Assembly (NCBI GenBank): GCA_905250125.1
Contig: CAJNOL010000011.1
Span: forward strand, 248,001 to 312,000
DNA length: 64,000 bases
Source of the DNA: Rotaria sordida
Taxonomy: Eukaryota > Rotifera > Eurotatoria > Philodinida > Philodinidae
Direction: 5' to 3'
Shown one piece after another: positions 62,519 to 64,000 of this stretch. Position numbers and translations under genes: made by a program. Numbering within the stretch: position 1 is the stretch's first letter; every line of letters begins with the position of its first letter. Below the pieces are notes generated by a model, which was not told where the DNA came from, ran no database searches, and was given only the letters and a program-made list of their open reading frames with translations.

Positions 62519-63290
62519 ATGGATTGGTTAAGTAAATATGAAAATGCTACAGAATTATATAATGATGCAGAACGTCGATGGCCAACTAACAAAGAGAATC
62601 CACCACCTGGTAAATGGATATTAGCATCTTTTGATGATGAATCAATAATAGTCTATCAAGCATATAATTCCGAAATTGCAAAATTTGCTTGTGAAAATAA
62701 TCGTTTTACAGGATGTCCTGGTTACAATCAACAACGTATGACATGTATGATATCAATATCAATTATATTTTATTAAAAAAAAGAATAAAAGAATAAAAAA
62801 TATTATTTTAGGGATAAAAACAAATTTTCTTTGGATGATGTATCGATCTCAATGGGCAACATCATCTAATCAACAACGTATTTTAGCAATATGGCTTCGA
62901 CGTTCAGCATTTGATAGTTATTTAGCACAAGCTCTGCATAGTTCACACAAAGGTCTTCCTCAAGATGATGAACAAGATTCGAAAAATAAAACTCATCAAG
63001 AATTAATTCGTTTACAATGGGATCCTGATCATCATCCACATGGTCAACCAATCCATGGTCGTCGAGCTATTCAATTAGGTCTTAAAAAAATTGAAAGTTT
63101 TCTTGATGGTCGTGATATTATACGTATTGTGGATATAACTTCATTCGTTCAAACTCAATATAATAACGCTGTTTTACCAAAAGATCAACTTGATCAACTT
63201 CGTGTTCCTATTGAACGTATTTATGTGCCATCGGATGAACAAATTTGTCGTCATATACGATTAGACACGTGGACAGAACAAGAAGAATAA
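62519..63290 (+). CDS. DUF4291 domain protein
   Basis: Two exons, 62519-62744 and 62812-63290, joined in phase 1, give 234 residues, about the usual family length. Family-like blocks: Ile-Val-Tyr-Gln-Ala-Tyr-Asn-Ser-Glu-Ile-Ala near residue 45, Arg-Met-Thr-Trp-Ile-Lys-Thr-Asn-Phe-Leu-Trp-Met-Met-Tyr-Arg-Ser across the splice, Gln-Gln-Arg-Ile-Leu-Ala-Ile-Trp, and Leu-Gln-Trp-Asp-Pro-Asp-His. The domain fills the protein; there is no signal peptide or membrane segment. DUF4291 has no assigned activity and is known to me mainly from bacteria and fungi, so horizontal origin is plausible. Codon use and the 67 bp intron look native, so any transfer would be old. The recognition is from remembered family motifs. 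Confidence 0.8.
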
Positions 63291-64000
63291 TACCATGTTT
63301 TAGATTGTTTTTTTTTCAATGTTTGAAAAAAAAAGATTTCTTTAAAACAAAACGTAAATCTACATAATGATCCATACATATAGATTTATTCAAGAATATT
63401 TGAAACATAATTGTTAAATTACAGTTATGAAAAATAAATGTATATTTTGTTAATTATGAATCGTGATATTTTCGAATAAAATATATTTTTTTTCATGACA
63501 AATTATGGTTATTCTTTATTTTGTTTAAAAATAGAATTTATTAATTGAAATTTGTAAAAATATCTGATTTTTTTTATAAACATCTTGCATAATTTTAATT
63601 TCATGTTTATTAGCAATTTCTAATCAGTGGTGGATCATGAAAATTTTGAACGGTAGTGGTAAATGAAAATAATTTATGGAAAAAAAACAACTAAGAAATA
63701 AATCATGAATGCATATATTATAGATAGTCCATTCAGACAATTTTCATCTATCGTACATTGAAGGCATGATTTTATCAACATTAATGCTGAAAAAGTTTCG
63801 TTCGTCTGTGGCTTTTATCATCTGTGATATTGCATAAATTTGTAAAAGAACTTTGGTAGTCGAGAAGAAAGTACTGTTGCATTAAACATGACTCGGAACA
63901 TGAATTACGTAGAAGTTCCTACTAAATCTCATACCTATTAATTATCGATAAAACGAGCATAAATGAACTGTTAACATGATTGTCGGTTATTTCAATGCTA
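63291..64000. other. 3' flank of the DUF4291 gene, no gene seen
   Basis: AT-rich 3' UTR with AATAAA signals near 63432 and 63475, then unremarkable sequence to the window edge. Confidence 0.5.

Noticed and set aside
1..64000. tRNA, rRNA or CRISPR features
   Set aside because: No convincing cloverleaf with tRNA consensus boxes, rRNA sequence or spaced direct-repeat array was seen by eye; a covariance-model scan would be needed to exclude small RNAs.

Overview
This is a eukaryotic, animal nuclear window: AT-rich DNA, genes split by mostly 45-70 bp GT-AG introns, and bilaterian gene families (atrophin/RERE, two FoxA-type forkhead genes, CDK5 activator p35/p39, Mediator MED30, WTAP, PSMD12, NAGLU). 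Short introns, compact housekeeping clusters, long simple-repeat intergenic stretches and a DUF4291 gene of microbial character would suit a rotifer, perhaps bdelloid. That placement is an inference; nothing here is diagnostic at species level. Exon boundaries below were read by hand from splice sites and checked for phase.

Layout. 1-5.7 kb: gene ends and fragments (3' exons of an unknown plus-strand gene, an unknown minus-strand gene end, a broken LDL-receptor class A fragment, an unknown four-exon coiled-coil gene) among several long inverted-repeat (foldback) elements. 6.7-19.6 kb: a same-strand block on the minus strand, U2AF1 -> PPP6C -> RERE/atrophin, separated by only 119 and 142 bp, each junction carrying a poly(A) signal and a splice-acceptor-like site before the next ATG. 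19.9-21.3 kb: HSD17B12-like reductase, divergent from U2AF1. 24.6-27.1 kb: CDK5 activator and MED30, convergent. 30.4-31.8 kb: WTAP. 33.8-37.9 kb: a secreted DUF4139 protein and a decayed tandem copy carrying a piggyBac-type insertion. 39.5-41.9 kb: PSMD12. 43.7-51.8 kb: NAGLU (18 exons seen) followed by a decayed, nearly full-length tandem copy. 53.9-58.8 kb: two FoxA-type genes in tandem. 62.5-63.3 kb: a two-exon DUF4291 gene.

How the genes relate: mostly unrelated housekeeping functions (splicing, m6A writing, transcription, proteolysis, lysosomal glycan breakdown, lipid elongation) plus developmental regulators (RERE, FoxA pair, CDK5 activator). The developmental genes have the long repeat-rich flanks or introns; the housekeeping genes are compact. 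The least expected content is non-coding: at least nine foldback or terminal-inverted-repeat elements, several inside introns, and a 98 bp element in a U2AF1 intron that could fold as three hairpins closed by an outer stem.
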